Assembly: GCF_001647285.1 (NCBI RefSeq)
Contig: NZ_LRML01000021.1
Location: forward strand, 1-53,545
DNA length: 53,545 nucleotides
Source: Rufibacter roseus
GTDB taxonomy: Bacteria > Bacteroidota > Bacteroidia > Cytophagales > Hymenobacteraceae
Direction of reading: 5' to 3'
Each line of letters opens with the position of its first letter. Positions within the stretch are counted from its first letter, which is position 1. The notes beneath the pieces are model-generated. The model saw nothing but the letters and a program-made list of their open reading frames with translations. It did not search any database and was not told where the DNA came from. This document shows, one piece after another, positions 33,864 through 42,843 of the stretch. The position numbers were made by a program, and so were the translations under genes.

Positions 33864-35858
33864 ATGTTCAAGAAGACCCCCATCTTTGTTTTTCTTCTGT
33901 TTCTGGTCTTTCATTGCCTGGCCCAGCAACCAACCTTAAAGGAGCTGGAACAAAAAGTACAGCATGCGGCCAATGTGCAGGAGAAAATTGAAGCACGTAA
34001 TAAACTGGTAAAGGTTCTGTCTTCAAGTGATCCGGGAGGAGCCATAAAATATGGGCAAGAAACAGTAACAATAGCTCAGGCTACTGGAGACCAAAAGCTG
34101 CTGGCTGATGCCTATCATCATGTGGGTGCTGCCTACCAACTCTACGGGGACTACACCTCTGCCACAAAATATAACTACAAAGCCTTAAAGATCAGGGAAG
34201 AAATCAAAGACAGCCTGGGCATTTGCACTACTTATAACAACATAGGTAACATTAATAATTACCTCAAGTCTTATGACAAGGCACGCGAATTTTACAGCAA
34301 GAGCCTGCAGATTGCCCAAAAAATTGGGAACAAGGAAGCCATCAGTAGAGCTTTGAACAACATGGGGTATGCCCACCAGGTGCAGGACCATGTAAACGAG
34401 GCTATCCATTTTTATGAACGAGCCCTTCCGATCAAGAAAGAAATAGGAGATGTGGTGGGTTACTCAGTGAGCACCATCAACTTAGGCGATTTATATCTGA
34501 AAGCAGGCAAAGTGGCTGTGGCTAAAGATTACCTATTGAAAGGGTTGGCAGCAGCGAAGGAAACAGAACACCAGTTAAATATGGGGTACGCCTACCGCGG
34601 CTTGGCGGAGGCCTATCAGGAAGAGAAAAAGTTAGCCAAAGCCGTTGACTATGCATTGCTCAGCCTAGAAATTTCAAGAAAGCAGCGATCGTTCTTTGAA
34701 ATTATTCAGTCGTTGGACCTGCTCAACCAAATTCATCTGGCCTCTGGCAACGTCACCAAAGCTCATGAGTTTTTGTCGCTTTCTTCAGCCTATAAAGACA
34801 GCCTGCACGATGAGAACGCCAGACGGCAGATTGAGGAGTTGCAGGTGCGGTATGATTCTGAGAAAAAGGAAAAGGAAAACATACAGCTGACCACTGAGCG
34901 TGATCTTCAGCTGAACAGGCTCAACCACCAAAAAAAAGTCACCTATCTGGCCTGTACCTTGCTGCTTAGTTTTGCAGCGCTGGCGTACGTGCTGTTCAGG
35001 GGCAAGAAACAGTTCCGGAGGCTAAGCCATACGCTTGCCCTCAAAAACGAAGAAATTACCGTGGCCAGCCAGGTTTTACGCCAGCAGGCCACTGATCTGC
35101 AAACGCAGAAAGAGCTTCTGGAAAAAAGCAATCTGGTGAAGGACCGGTTGTTCTCTATTGTGGCTCATGATTTAAGGGGGCCGCTGGTGAGCCTGAACAG
35201 TTTGGTGCAACTCATCAGAATGAATGCCCTGCCAGAGAAAGAGAAGAATCGCTTTCTAGACAAAGTGGAACTGGAGCAGCAGAATTCGCTATGGCTCATG
35301 GACAACCTGTTTCTGTGGGCTAAATCGCAGATGGAAGAGGAGGGCACTCACCCCGTTCAGGTTCAGCTCCAGACTCTGGCCCAGGAAAATATAAACTTGC
35401 TATTGCCACAAGCCAATAACAAAGGTATTCAGATCATCAATCAGCTGTCAGGCTCTGCGGTGGCCTTCGCCGATTATGAAATGGTGAAGCTGGTATTTCG
35501 GAACCTGCTCTCTAACGCTATTAAGTTCTGTAAGAGCGGTGATGTGATTGTTCTTGCTTCAGAGGTACATCAGCAAATGGCTACCATATCTGTGAAAGAC
35601 AGCGGGGTGGGCATTCCAGAAAAGGACCAGGACAAGCTTTTCAAAAACACCAATTTTTCCAGTACCGGCACCGCCAATGAAAAAGGCACAGGCCTGGGGC
35701 TGCAACTCTGCAAAGATTTCATAGAGCTGAACGGCGGCGAGATATGGGTTGAAAGCAAAGAAGGGCAAGGCAGTGACTTTAGGTTTACATTGCCGGTGAT
35801 GACGGAAAGGGTGGGTAAAGAGGAGGTACTTGAGCAGGTAGAGGTACGCTATGCTTAA
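33864..35858 (+). CDS. TPR-containing sensor histidine kinase
   Basis: A protein of 664 residues. A signal peptide (LLFLVFHCLAQ) is followed by about six TPR units (about 30-320; for example CTTYNNIGNINNYLKSYDKA and RALNNMGYAHQVQDHVNEAI), which would sit in the periplasm. A coiled coil leads to a single membrane helix (about 356-375). The kinase core has His435 in IVAHDLRGPL, followed by an ATPase domain with LLSNAIKFC (N box), DSGVGI and GTGLGL (G boxes). This is a common Bacteroidota sensor design in which the TPRs bind peptides or protein partners. No response regulator gene is adjacent, so its partner is elsewhere. Confidence 0.9.
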   Translation: MFKKTPIFVFLLFLVFHCLAQQPTLKELEQKVQHAANVQEKIEARNKLVKVLSSSDPGGAIKYGQETVTIAQATGDQKLLADAYHHVGAAYQLYGDYTSATKYNYKALKIREEIKDSLGICTTYNNIGNINNYLKSYDKAREFYSKSLQIAQKIGNKEAISRALNNMGYAHQVQDHVNEAIHFYERALPIKKEIGDVVGYSVSTINLGDLYLKAGKVAVAKDYLLKGLAAAKETEHQLNMGYAYRGLAEAYQEEKKLAKAVDYALLSLEISRKQRSFFEIIQSLDLLNQIHLASGNVTKAHEFLSLSSAYKDSLHDENARRQIEELQVRYDSEKKEKENIQLTTERDLQLNRLNHQKKVTYLACTLLLSFAALAYVLFRGKKQFRRLSHTLALKNEEITVASQVLRQQATDLQTQKELLEKSNLVKDRLFSIVAHDLRGPLVSLNSLVQLIRMNALPEKEKNRFLDKVELEQQNSLWLMDNLFLWAKSQMEEEGTHPVQVQLQTLAQENINLLLPQANNKGIQIINQLSGSAVAFADYEMVKLVFRNLLSNAIKFCKSGDVIVLASEVHQQMATISVKDSGVGIPEKDQDKLFKNTNFSSTGTANEKGTGLGLQLCKDFIELNGGEIWVESKEGQGSDFRFTLPVMTERVGKEEVLEQVEVRYA

Positions 35859-36002
35859 AGGAGTTTCAAAGAAAAATTTATCTTAAATTCAATAAATTTT
35901 ATAGATATTCCTGTTTAACTAAAAAATGTGCATCCTTTTATAAAAAAAGACTTGATTTCTAGTATTTAAAGATATTTCCAAACCCACAACCTACCCTTGC
36001 CC

Positions 36003-36225
36003 GTGAACCAAAACCCAGAACAAATAGCCCGTGACCGCATAGATGCTATGCTGGAGGCCAGTGGCTGGGGTAGTACAGGATAAGAAAAAGATCAACCTAG
36101 GTTCGGCCCCAGGCGTGGCCGTGCGCGAATACCAGACCGACGTGGGCCCCGCCGACTACGTGTTGTTCGTGGGCAGAAAGCCGGTGGGCATTATTGAGTC
36201 CAAGCGCGAGGAAGAAGGGCTGCAC
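36003..36225 (+). pseudogene. hsdR: Fragment of a type I restriction enzyme R subunit (hsdR)
   Basis: From the GTG at 36003 the frame reads NQNPEQIARDRIDAMLEASG, the usual HsdR N-terminus. One extra G in the run after TGG shifts the frame near 36068. The next frame continues with VVQDKKKINLG, GVAVREYQTDVGPADYVLF and VGIIESKREEEG, also HsdR. Similarity stops near 36225. Only about 70 of roughly 900 residues remain. No hsdS or hsdM lies near, so this is a relic. Confidence 0.75.
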
Positions 36226-36498
36226 CCGACCATGAGTGGGGGAACAAGGCCGCCGGATTTGTGAGCTATGGTGGCTCGGCCAATGGCACAAGGGCAGTGA
36301 ACATCTAAGATTGATCATGGGGGAGCTGCTGGTGGCGGATGTTAGGGCACAAGTGGCCCTATCCCTTATATCAGATTTTGAGGGGTATGCGGTTTTCCCC
36401 CCACTGCTGAACACCAAAAGCAGCTAAACCTCATGCTTGATCAGGTGATAGCTTGGTCTGCTGCTTTACAACCAATACGAACTGCGCAGGTTGCTTAA
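36214..36498 (+). pseudogene. C-terminal remnant of an NAD(P)H-dependent FMN reductase
   Basis: Directly after the hsdR fragment, frames carry EWGNKAAGFVSYGGSANGTR, then after a one-base loss near 36298 EHLRLIMGELLVADVR, and after a further shift near 36424 LNLMLDQVIAWSAAL. Together these match the second half of SsuE-like flavin reductases, whose WxxKpxGFVSYGG segment binds FMN. At least two frameshifts break it, so it is not functional. The junction with hsdR suggests a past deletion or insertion. Confidence 0.65.
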
Positions 36499-36650
36499 AC
36501 TTACTCTCTGCCAAAGGCAGATATCTGTGGAAATTACTACTGCAAGTGCTAATTTTAGCCTTGTGCCTTCCTTGGGTATTTTTACTGTAACTTACCTTGT
36601 TCCTCAGGTTAGAACCTGCTGCCGTGCAAGAGGGATAAAATGTGGAACTT

Positions 36651-36698
36651 AAAGGAAAAGGGCTGACGGTGAATAAACCGCATCAGACCTTTTCCTTT
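36651..36698 (-). terminator. Long nested hairpin after the NTF2-like gene
   Basis: AAAGGAAAAGG and CCTTTTCCTTT form the outer stem, and CTGA/TCAG and CGGT/ACCG form inner pairs. It lies 26 bases beyond the stop codon at 36724. The T content is modest. Confidence 0.6.
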
Positions 36699-36723
36699 TA
36701 AAACCTGGTGTTTATTGATTTAG

Positions 36724-37047
36724 TCAGCTTGTTATTTTCAATGACTGTACCATGCCGTCTACTAATTCAAGATGATAGCTTAACACAACAGGGCTGCCAG
36801 GGAATGATCCAGAAATTTCAGCTTTCAAAACGCTTTGTTCTTCTGATTCCTTGAAATCGATTGGCTTCATAACCGTTTTGTAATTTTCGTTTGCTGCTTC
36901 AATCCATCGCTTGATTTCAGCTTTTCCATGATATGTTTTCCCCTCATCCGCCACTGTGGCTATTTCGGAAAAACAGTTAGCGTAAGCAGCACTGTCATAC
37001 ATATTCTGTGCTTTTACTAAATCTGATACTACATTGGGTAAATTCAT
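36724..37047 (-). CDS. SnoaL/NTF2-like protein
   Basis: A protein of 107 residues from the ATG at 37045-37047. The longer frame from 37101 overlaps the upstream SDR gene and looks untranslated. The sequence follows the nuclear transport factor 2 fold: an N-terminal helix (VVSDLVKAQNMYDSAAYANCFSEI in part), then ATVADEGKTYHGKAEIKRWIEAA, then beta strands. The TYHGKAEI segment is the usual SnoaL-like G-x-x-A-I turn. These proteins bind small ligands and sometimes act as isomerases or hydrolases. It lies just downstream of an SDR oxidoreductase gene in the same direction, with an HxlR-type regulator divergent from that gene. Confidence 0.75.
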   Translation of the reverse strand: MNLPNVVSDLVKAQNMYDSAAYANCFSEIATVADEGKTYHGKAEIKRWIEAANENYKTVMKPIDFKESEEQSVLKAEISGSFPGSPVVLSYHLELVDGMVQSLKITS

Positions 37048-37066
37048 TTTTCTAGTTTTATGGTTA

Positions 37067-37861
37067 TTAAATGGTTGGTATGGTTCCTCCATCAATGACA
37101 TATTCTGTTCCGGTGAGGTAGCTGGCCCTTGGTGAGACCAGAAAACCGACTAGCTCGGCAACTTCTTCGGGTTTTGCCGGCCTTCCGATCGGGATTCCGC
37201 CTAAGGACTGTAGTACTTTTTCCGTGGCTTCCTCTACTGTGCTGTTTGAACTTTGGGCAATCCTTTCCATCATTTTTGCAGCGGCGGTAGTCATAATCCA
37301 ACCTGGTGAGACGGACAATACCCGCACGCCCTTGGGCGCCACTTCGTTTGACAGACTTTTGCTGTAATTGGCTAGCCCTGCTTTCGCGGCGGCATAAGGC
37401 AAGGTAGAATCATACAGGGGCAGTTTGCTCTGAATAGAGGTGATGTGGATGATGACACCGCTTCTCTGGTCAATCATCCGGGGTAAAAAACCTCTGTCCA
37501 AGCGGACAGGGGCCAGCAGGTTGGTCTGGATGGACTTTTCCCAGTCCTCATCCGTCAGAACGGCAAACCCGCCGCCCGGGGTTTCAGACCCTCCCAGGTT
37601 GTTTACCAAAATATCCAGTTTGCCGTATTGTGAGAAAACTTCCCGGACTACTTTTTGGGTACCTTCCGGCGTGCTTAAGTCAGCCGATATAAAATGCAGA
37701 TCTTTGTTAGGCGCTTCGGGTTCGTTTCTTGCGGTTATGATCACCGTTGCCCCTGCCTGGAGTAAACGCTCGGCAATGGCTCTTCCGGTTCCTTTGGTGC
37801 CGCCGGTTACCAAGGCAATTTTGCCTGATAATTCGTTATTAAAATTAAATTGCTGTTCCAT
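37067..37861 (-). CDS. SDR-family oxidoreductase
   Basis: A protein of 264 residues with the Rossmann motif TGGTKGTG (residues 19-26), the structural NNLGG (87-91) and the catalytic Ser142, Tyr156 and Lys160 (YAAAK). The C-terminal part PGWIMT and YLTGTEYVIDGGT is standard for classical SDRs that use NAD(P). NNLGG in place of NNAG is a known variant. It probably reduces or oxidises a carbonyl or alcohol group of an unknown substrate. It is 19 bases upstream of the NTF2-like gene, and its promoter region contains a perfect operator-like palindrome shared with an HxlR regulator. Confidence 0.9.
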   Translation of the reverse strand: MEQQFNFNNELSGKIALVTGGTKGTGRAIAERLLQAGATVIITARNEPEAPNKDLHFISADLSTPEGTQKVVREVFSQYGKLDILVNNLGGSETPGGGFAVLTDEDWEKSIQTNLLAPVRLDRGFLPRMIDQRSGVIIHITSIQSKLPLYDSTLPYAAAKAGLANYSKSLSNEVAPKGVRVLSVSPGWIMTTAAAKMMERIAQSSNSTVEEATEKVLQSLGGIPIGRPAKPEEVAELVGFLVSPRASYLTGTEYVIDGGTIPTI

Positions 37862-37929
37862 ACTTCTTTTTTTGATGCAATAATGGGAAGTATGTATAGC
37901 TACAGCAAGTACGGAAAAACGAATTGCAT

Positions 37930-37947
37930 AGGGATAAATTTATCCCT
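37930..37947. promoter_or_regulatory. Perfect 18-base palindrome, likely HxlR operator
   Basis: AGGGATAAATTTATCCCT is a perfect palindrome 38 bases before the HxlR start and 69 bases before the SDR start. Its position between divergent genes fits autoregulation and control of the SDR operon. Confidence 0.65.
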
Positions 37948-37984
37948 TATTGTAGCATTTTAAACAGTGGAATAATTTTACAGA

Positions 37985-38356
37985 ATGTACCAGAGGAAAA
38001 TACCGCCAAGCCTTAATTGCGGCCTTGACTTAATAGGTGAAGTGCTCTACGGGAAATGGAAAGTCCGTTTGCTGTGGTTTATCAATGAGGGCCACAAACG
38101 CCCCAGCGAGCTGCAAAGAAAAATACCGGATGCTTCACGCCGTGTTTTAAACATGCAGCTGAAAGAGCTGGAAGAGCATGAATTGGTTTCGAAAGTTATT
38201 TACCCAGTAGTTCCGCCCAAAGTTGAGTATAGTCTAACCGATTTCGGAAAATCTCTTATTCCTGTTATAGCAGCCTTGGGGAGCTGGGGCGATGAGCACC
38301 AGGAACATTTGCGTTCAGTCATCTTGAAGCGGGCAGAGTTCAACTATATTCAATAA
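37985..38356 (+). CDS. HxlR-family transcriptional regulator
   Basis: A protein of 123 residues with the HxlR winged-helix signature: IGEVLYGKWKVRLLWFI near residue 17, RPSELQRKIPDASRRVLNMQ as recognition helix, then LKELEEHELV and a YSLTDFGKSL wing. Usually such regulators respond to aldehydes, quinones or redox-active electrophiles and control an oxidoreductase next door. Here it is divergent from an SDR gene, and a perfect palindrome lies between them. The cysteine near the N-terminus (NCGLDL) is at the place used for sensing in several family members. Confidence 0.92.
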   Translation: MYQRKIPPSLNCGLDLIGEVLYGKWKVRLLWFINEGHKRPSELQRKIPDASRRVLNMQLKELEEHELVSKVIYPVVPPKVEYSLTDFGKSLIPVIAALGSWGDEHQEHLRSVILKRAEFNYIQ

Positions 38357-38584
38357 AGCTAGCAGTAATGAATATCAATTGATCTTCTAATTTTTTATAC
38401 GGTTCGGGTAGTGAATTAGAAAAGACCTTGCCACCTACCACCTAACTATTTCCAGAAATAGTTGGCAACTGCTTCCAATCTTGCAACCTAGCTTTCATGC
38501 AATTGTATTTTTCCTTGTGTTTTTTTTAAGATATCTCTGGTGACATGAATTCTTTATATAACAGTATGTAATTCCCAATTAGCT

Positions 38585-39499
38585 ATGTTTAAGACATATT
38601 TCCTGTTTGCTTTCAGCCTCATTTTAGCAATTAGTAGTAACGCGCAGTCTCCAACGCAACAAGTTAATCCCAAGCTATCGGAACGGGTCTCAGCTGCTCC
38701 GGAAAATGTCTTTAAGATGTTTAAAGAAGCTGGCATGAATCCTTCAGACCATGTGCTGTCAGCGGTTGAAAATGCCAAGGTGGAGAAGGCGTTTGCTGTT
38801 TTGCCTCCCCTCCATCAGAAAATTCTCAAAGGGCATTTACATAGCATCAGCTTTATGGATAACATGCCCAACACCGCCCTAACCTCCCCAGTACAGACCC
38901 CTGATGGTGCCAAAATGTATAACATCACTTTACGGGCAGGCATACTTCATGAAACAATATCAGAGTGGGCAACCCAGAAAGAATCTACCTGTTTTGACCA
39001 ATCAGAAGAACAAGGGTATGAGGTAAAAATAGAGGCAGGAAGCTTAGATGCAATTGTATATGTCTTGTTGCACGAAGCTACCCACGTAGTGGATGCGGTT
39101 TTGGATATTACTCCGCATCCAAAGGATAGAGAAGCCTTGGTGGAACCAACTCCTTTCACTAAAAATATTTGGCATAAAATGAATGTGCCAAATAGTAGTT
39201 CTACTGATTCATTGCTGGAGATGACCCGGTTTCGGAGTGGTAAAAAGGTGGCCTCCTCGTTAGCGCCCAATGTTTACAAACAGTTAAGTGAAACACCGTT
39301 TGTCTCTTTATATGGAATGGCCAGCTGGTTTGAAGATCTCGCTGAGCTTGAAAGTATCTATCATCTTACAAAAAAGATGGGTCAGCCTTTCTGCGTTGTG
39401 GTTATGAAAGGCAATAATGAGGTATACAGGTTTGAGCCGATGAAGAATAAATTGGTTAAAAAACGATTCCGTTATTTAAGAAGATTCTATCAGACCTGA
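38585..39499 (+). CDS. Secreted protein with HEATH zinc-peptidase motif
   Basis: A protein of 304 residues. A signal peptide (FLFAFSLILAISSNAQ) directs export. At about residue 164 lies LLHEATHVVDAV, with an HExxH motif that would bind zinc. Further down FEDLAELESIYHL (about 253-265) could supply the third, glutamate, ligand, as in gluzincins. The N-terminal 150 residues (RVSAAPENVFKMFKEAGMNP) resemble no family I can name, and the region between the two motifs is polar. The C-terminus is strongly basic (KKRFRYLRRF). Probably a periplasmic or extracellular metallopeptidase. It is followed by an intergenic region of 420 bases and is transcribed alone. Confidence 0.65.
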   Translation: MFKTYFLFAFSLILAISSNAQSPTQQVNPKLSERVSAAPENVFKMFKEAGMNPSDHVLSAVENAKVEKAFAVLPPLHQKILKGHLHSISFMDNMPNTALTSPVQTPDGAKMYNITLRAGILHETISEWATQKESTCFDQSEEQGYEVKIEAGSLDAIVYVLLHEATHVVDAVLDITPHPKDREALVEPTPFTKNIWHKMNVPNSSSTDSLLEMTRFRSGKKVASSLAPNVYKQLSETPFVSLYGMASWFEDLAELESIYHLTKKMGQPFCVVVMKGNNEVYRFEPMKNKLVKKRFRYLRRFYQT

Positions 39500-39872
39500 C
39501 CTAGTAAAGAAAGTGGAATTAGGGAAACTACAACAACAAACTTATGTATCTTAAAATGGCCGTTTAAGTTAGCCATTTGAATTTTAAAGAAGCCGGGCTA
39601 ACTTACTTCATGCATCCCGTTCCGCCTTCCCATAAATCAAAGGTGCTCATAGATTTCTAATAGGATGAATTAGAAATCTAAAACCAAAGTGCGAATGGCA
39701 GCTTTACCGCCGGGAATAGAAAGGCGGGTTTTAATGGTTACTCTGAACAGCCAGCGGGGGCAACGGCGGCAAGAACAGCCCAAGGGACCTTTAGGAGGCC
39801 TCCCAAAGTTTTGTCATTCTTCAGAGATGGGTGGGAAACTGAGTGAGAAAGCCATTTTGTTACTCTGAAATG
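39500..39872. other. Intergenic region before tRNA-Glu with short inverted repeats
   Basis: AGATTTCTAAT (39651-39661) and ATTAGAAATCT (39669-39679) form a perfect 11-base stem. A GC-rich stretch follows (39690-39800) with no convincing frame or known RNA shape. No gene is supported. Confidence 0.4.
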
Positions 39873-39908
39873 AAAAATCCGCTAAAACAAACGTTTTAGC
39901 GGATTTTT
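39873..39908 (-). terminator. Terminator of tRNA-Glu
   Basis: AAAAATCCGCTAAAAC and GTTTTAGCGGATTTTT are perfectly inverted (16 bases) around AAAC. It lies 11 bases beyond the tRNA 3' end on the minus strand. Confidence 0.85.
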
Positions 39909-39919
39909 AAGGGTTAATC

Positions 39920-39994
39920 TGGTAGTCCGTAGGGGAATCGAACCCCTGTTACCAGAATGAAAATCTGGTGTCCTAACCCCTAGACGAACGGACC
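39920..39994 (-). tRNA. tRNA-Glu (anticodon TTC)
   Basis: Reading the minus strand, the acceptor GGTCCGT pairs with ACGGACT, with a G-T first pair that is usual for tRNA-Glu. The anticodon stem CCAGA/TCTGG encloses TTTTCAT with anticodon TTC. The T arm is AGGGGTTCGATTCCCCT. The 3' end is followed by CCA in the DNA (39920-39922 complemented), so the tail appears to be encoded. All arms fold without gaps. Confidence 0.95.
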
Positions 39995-40110
39995 ATCTTT
40001 CGGTTTTGATGGTGCAAATATAGAGGGCTGTTTTTTATTTGCAAAGCCCCCCTTTTAAAATAATTGCCTTTAAAAGGTAAGATGCTCAAAATGAGCCTTA
40101 AAATTTTTAG

Positions 40111-40140
40111 TTTGTTTTGCTTTTTGTAAGCCGTAACTTG
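40111..40140 (+). promoter_or_regulatory. Promoter of gapA
   Basis: TTTG (40111-40114), 19 bases, then TAACTTG (40134-40140), close to TAnnTTTG. The ATG is 36 bases downstream. Confidence 0.6.
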
Positions 40141-40172
40141 CCACCGATAAAACGTGAAATAAAACCTTATAA

Positions 40173-41174
<1,002 letters not shown>

Positions 41175-41199
41175 TTCTTCTGCATTCTGTATTTACGAG

Positions 41200-41232
41200 A
41201 GTGGTGCTGCCTTACGGTGGCACCACTTTTTT
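41200..41232 (+). terminator. Terminator of gapA
   Basis: AGTGGTGC and GCACCACT pair around a loop that closes further with GCC/GGT, then TTTTTT follows. Confidence 0.85.
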
Positions 41233-41284
41233 ATGTATTTTTACCAAAGGAGTTGTGCAAAGCGCAATAATGAGGGAACCTATT

Positions 41285-41326
41285 TCTGTTTTAGCCCTAA
41301 TTTTAGGAAATGAAGCCAAAAACAGA
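41285..41326. repeat. Nested-palindrome repeat, copy 10
   Basis: TCTGTTTTAGCC and GCCAAAAACAGA are the outer arms, and ATTTTAGGAAAT lies inside. It sits after the gapA terminator. Confidence 0.6.
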
Positions 41327-41395
41327 GGTATCAACGCAGTATATTACCTCTAAAAGCAGCGCCAGAAAAATTATTGCCTAAGAAGAAGAAAACGT

Positions 41396-42295
41396 ATGAC
41401 TCAGCCACAGGCCCCGGAAAAGGCATGTTTTATTTTAAATCCGAAATCTGGGGCGCAGAGCAGCATAAATGTGCCTGAACTGATAGAAGCATACCTGGAC
41501 CGCACCGTTTGGGAGCCCGAATTAGTGTTCACGGAACATGCTGGCCACGCTACTGCTCTGGCCAAAGAAGCTGCTGAAGCAGGGGCCCGCATAGTGGTGG
41601 CCGTGGGGGGAGACGGTACTGTGAACGAAGTGGCAAGAGGATTGTTAAATACGTCGTCTGCCCTGGGTATTCTGCCCAAAGGATCAGGTAACGGCTTAGC
41701 ACGTCATTTAGGCATACCTATGGTGCTGACACAAGCGCTGGAGATAATCAATCAACCTTCTTTTGGACGTATTGATTCCTGTTCTATCAACGGGCATCCT
41801 TTTTTCTGTACGGGTGGCATAGGTTTTGACGGCCTCATTAGTTCGGTTTTTGCCCAAAGCACCAAGCGTGGCCTGAGCAGCTACATACAGCTAATCATAC
41901 GGGAGTTTAGGAGCTTTCAATCTTCAGGTGCCACGGTACGGGTGAACGGAAAAGAACTAACCTCAGACTTTTTTGTAATGGCATTCGCCAATGCCTCACA
42001 GTATGGAAATAACGCTTTTATCGCGCCTATGGCCAACATTCAAGATGGTTTTCTGGATGTTTGCTTAATCAGAAAAGTAGGGGTGGCCGAAGCCATTCAA
42101 TTAGGCTATGGCCTCATGACGAAACAAATAGCTACTTCTTCTTTGGCAGAGTTTCATACCTGCTCTACCGTTCAGGTAAACAGTGAGGTGCCTCAGCATT
42201 TCCACGCCGATGGCGAGTACCGGGGGCAAGCCACAGATTTTGAAGTGCAGCTGTACCCTTTATCGTTAGAGGTGTTGGCGCCATTGGTAAACTAG
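41396..42295 (+). CDS. YegS/diacylglycerol kinase-family lipid kinase
   Basis: A protein of 299 residues. FILNPKSGAQS near the N-terminus and VVAVGGDGTVNEVARGLL (about 70-87) are the ATP-binding motifs. LGILPKGSGNGLARHLGIP (about 95-113) follows as usual, and FANASQYGNNAFIAPMA marks the second domain. The enzyme phosphorylates a lipid such as diacylglycerol at the inner membrane. It is followed after 11 bases by a SUI1-type gene and the two probably form an operon. Confidence 0.9.
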   Translation: MTQPQAPEKACFILNPKSGAQSSINVPELIEAYLDRTVWEPELVFTEHAGHATALAKEAAEAGARIVVAVGGDGTVNEVARGLLNTSSALGILPKGSGNGLARHLGIPMVLTQALEIINQPSFGRIDSCSINGHPFFCTGGIGFDGLISSVFAQSTKRGLSSYIQLIIREFRSFQSSGATVRVNGKELTSDFFVMAFANASQYGNNAFIAPMANIQDGFLDVCLIRKVGVAEAIQLGYGLMTKQIATSSLAEFHTCSTVQVNSEVPQHFHADGEYRGQATDFEVQLYPLSLEVLAPLVN

Positions 42296-42306
42296 ATGAT
42301 GAAAAG

Positions 42307-42651
42307 ATGAGCAAGAACAAGAAAAACCGGGAAGGGGTAGTGTATTCCACCAACCCAGATTTTGAATACACCCACGAGCAGGAAGAAGAAACGCAAACCT
42401 TGCCTCCGCAACAGCAGAACCTGCGGGTACAGCTTGACAAAAAAGCCCGTGGCGGCAAGCAGGTAACCTTGGTGACAGGTTTTGTAGGTCAGGATGATGA
42501 TTTACAGGGCCTTGGCAAAACCTTGAAAACCAAATGTGGCGTAGGGGGCAGTGCCAAAGACGGTGAAATTTTCGTACAAGGTGATTTCAGGGATAAAGTG
42601 CTTCAGCTATTGCTGGATTTGGGCTACAAAGCAAAAAAGTCTGGTGGTTGA
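42307..42651 (+). CDS. SUI1-family translation initiation factor
   Basis: A protein of 114 residues. The last 70 form a SUI1 (eIF1-like, YciH) domain with RGGKQVTLVTGFVG, then LGKTLKTKCGVGGSAKDGEIFVQGD in separate pieces and VLQLLLDLGY at the end. The first 45 residues are a polar, acidic, glutamine-rich extension. The family can influence initiation accuracy in bacteria, but its bacterial role is not essential. It is co-transcribed with the lipid kinase and ends at a bidirectional terminator. Confidence 0.92.
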   Translation: MSKNKKNREGVVYSTNPDFEYTHEQEEETQTLPPQQQNLRVQLDKKARGGKQVTLVTGFVGQDDDLQGLGKTLKTKCGVGGSAKDGEIFVQGDFRDKVLQLLLDLGYKAKKSGG

Positions 42652-42714
42652 GCGGAATTCTTGAGTATTCAATTTTGCCTATTGAAATACCATTGCTGTT
42701 ACGCTTCTGAAAAC

Positions 42715-42772
42715 AGCAAAAGCATAGCTGCCCCTGTTGGTGCCTTTCCAGCAGGGGCAGCTATGTTTTGCT
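42715..42772. terminator. Strong bidirectional terminator
   Basis: AGCAAAAGCATAGCTGCC and GGCAGCTATGTTTTGCT pair over a long stem, with one bulged G and an inner CCCTG/CAGGG pair. The A and T runs on either side allow action on both strands, between convergent genes. Confidence 0.85.
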
Positions 42773-42843
42773 CAATGTATGATCAAAAGAATAACCTGTT
42801 TAGTAAGAATAAGGAGGTTGGCTGTAGTACGAACTTCCTATTC

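Noticed and set aside
33656..33991. ORF of 111 residues upstream of the TPR kinase
   Set aside because: It overlaps the kinase start in another frame, and its composition is not coding-like.
38385..38421. Short inverted repeat TTCTAATT/AATTAGAA as an operator
   Set aside because: Only 8 AT-rich bases with a 21-base gap; expected by chance in this composition.
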